A stretch of DNA of 64,000 nt from Neelides folsomi. Its lineage: Eukaryota > Arthropoda > Collembola > Neelipleona > Neelidae. Positions 62,901-64,000 of this stretch are shown in pieces. The stretch covers positions 370,453-434,452 of the forward strand of contig JAQGBZ010000020.1 in the NCBI GenBank assembly GCA_034687125.1, read 5' to 3'. The notes beneath the pieces were generated by a model that was given only the letters and a program-made list of their open reading frames with translations, was not told where the DNA came from and made no database searches. The position numbers were made by a program, and so were the translations under genes. How positions within the stretch are numbered: position 1 is the first letter of the stretch; the number at the start of each line of letters is the position of its first letter.

Positions 62901-63456
62901 ATGACTTTGATCGAGTTCACATATATAATTTATATTTATTATAATACTGCATTGTTTGCAGCTTGGTATTGTATTTCAAAAATATATAAATGTATTAAAC
63001 ACAATGCATACATTTTCAATCAGATAACGAAACTTAATAGAGCCATTGAAAGTAATTTTTACTATAATATCATAAAAAGTTAAATAAAATGTATTTTTGT
63101 TAAATGTTTAGTATAAATTTAGTTTGCATTTTTTATTATTAAAAATTAATGAAACTATCATATTTAATTTAGCTTTTAAATAATGCTTATAAAAACTATT
63201 ACTACCATCTATTGATTAATGTAATTATGTTATATTTGTAGAATTATATTTTAATTCAAATGAATTAAAGACTCAAACATATGGATTAAGCCTTGTTGGA
63301 ACCTTCCTCATTTGTTTATTTGGTTTATACTTTCAAATACTTTTGAATGCCCAATACGAAACATTTAGGTACATTAGAGTAAGAAACGGCGAGTGTAAAA
63401 TATTAAATATATTTTGTAAATTAAGAAATCCTTTTCCAATTTCGATTAAACAATAA
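62901..63456 (+). CDS. Candidate membrane protein fragment, possibly chemoreceptor-like
   Basis: Two plus-strand pieces, 62901-63051 and 63242-63456, join in phase across a GT-AG intron to 121 residues. The first has a hydrophobic stretch (IEFTYIIYIYYNTALFAAWY) and a basic segment; the second reads KTQTYGLSLVGTFLICLFG then LYFQILLNAQYETF, a likely membrane helix. The last helix followed by a short tail is reminiscent of insect-type gustatory receptors, but the diagnostic TYhhhhhQF motif is not clearly present. Further 5' exons would be expected and were not identified. It could also be chance in AT-rich DNA. Confidence 0.25.
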
Positions 63457-64000
63457 TATTCATGCTATTAATAATATTTACGTATGTATTTTATAACGTA
63501 TGATTTATTATGTATTATAATTTTATAATTATAGTAGTAGGTATTAATAAGAATTTCTTTATATGGATTAATTCATAGATTTTATGTAAGCAAATATGCT
63601 CATATATCATGTTTAATTTATCTGTATTTCTAATTTGCAATGTCAGTAAAGAGTCACTGAGAATCACAATAAAGATGTTTGTTATTTAATTCAATCTACA
63701 TGATTTGCTTTAATAATTAAATGTCTTTAATGCATTTATAAACAAGTCCTGGGCAAGATTCATATAGATTTTTAAGACATTCCGGCTGCTTAATCAAAAT
63801 ATTTTTAGATCTAAAAAGTACAAATAAATTGTCAGAGAAGTCACAGTCACTCAAATATTGTAATGAATTAAAGTAAAAATATTGTCAAGTGGCACCGATT
63901 TGAAATGAAATGCTTTGGAGGGTGGTTCTAAGGGAGGTTCTAAAACTAGCCAGGATTTATATTTGATAAAGAAACATTTGTCGCATAATGACCCAAACTG
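63457..64000. other. Window edge, nothing recognised
   Basis: 544 AT-rich bases to the end of the window, becoming slightly GC-richer after 63880. No feature supported. Confidence 0.5.

Overview
The window looks like nuclear DNA from an arthropod. Most protein genes are cut into 3-12 short exons by AT-rich introns, many only 50-150 bases long. Intergenic DNA is AT-rich, three short tracts of the arthropod telomere word TTAGG occur inside it, and the gene set (labial, dissatisfaction, STARD3, NACA, CDC34) is animal. The bacterial/fungal-style GH18 chitinase and PHB-depolymerase-like genes, together with the short introns, would suit a springtail or another non-insect arthropod, but that placement is an inference. 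All coding models were built by reading splice sites by eye and checking that reading phase carries across every intron.

Layout. 1-6092: non-coding upstream flank of labial, with a mariner-type MITE and a 15-bp tandem repeat. 6093-12066: the Hox gene labial in three exons with a 4.6-kb first intron. 12670-32089: a compact housekeeping block. In order it holds an LRMDA-like leucine-rich-repeat gene (+), a START-only lipid-transfer gene (-), a full STARD3-type gene (-), NACA (+), an Amt ammonium transporter (+), an astacin metalloprotease (+), DUS2 (+) and a prolyl 4-hydroxylase alpha subunit (+). 33828-38720: a GH18 chitinase gene (-) and a broken partial copy of it, on either side of the E2 gene CDC34/UBE2R (+), with several foldback repeats. 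38721-47403: an 8.7-kb gene-poor stretch with GC-richer islands. 47404-49346: the NR2E nuclear receptor dissatisfaction (+). 50700-51190: a decayed Tc1/mariner-type transposase N-terminus (-). 52246-55405: a PHB-depolymerase-like gene (-) with a long repeat tail. 55406-64000: AT-rich DNA with foldback elements and only weak coding candidates.

How the parts relate. There is no operon logic. Two developmental regulators (labial, dissatisfaction) have large non-coding flanks, which is typical of enhancer-rich loci, and a dense set of constitutive genes lies next to labial. Arthropod Hox genes are usually transcribed towards the labial end, so proboscipedia would be expected to the left of base 1, and the housekeeping block would mark the outer edge of the cluster. 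The two START genes are a tandem duplication with matching intron positions. The GH18 pair is a second local duplication, with a MITE present in one copy and an empty site in the other. The strongest oddity is the PHB-depolymerase-like protein: it keeps the circularly permuted layout and the nucleophile serine, appears to have lost the catalytic Asp and His, and carries nine Asn/Pro/Gln-rich repeats at its C-terminus.
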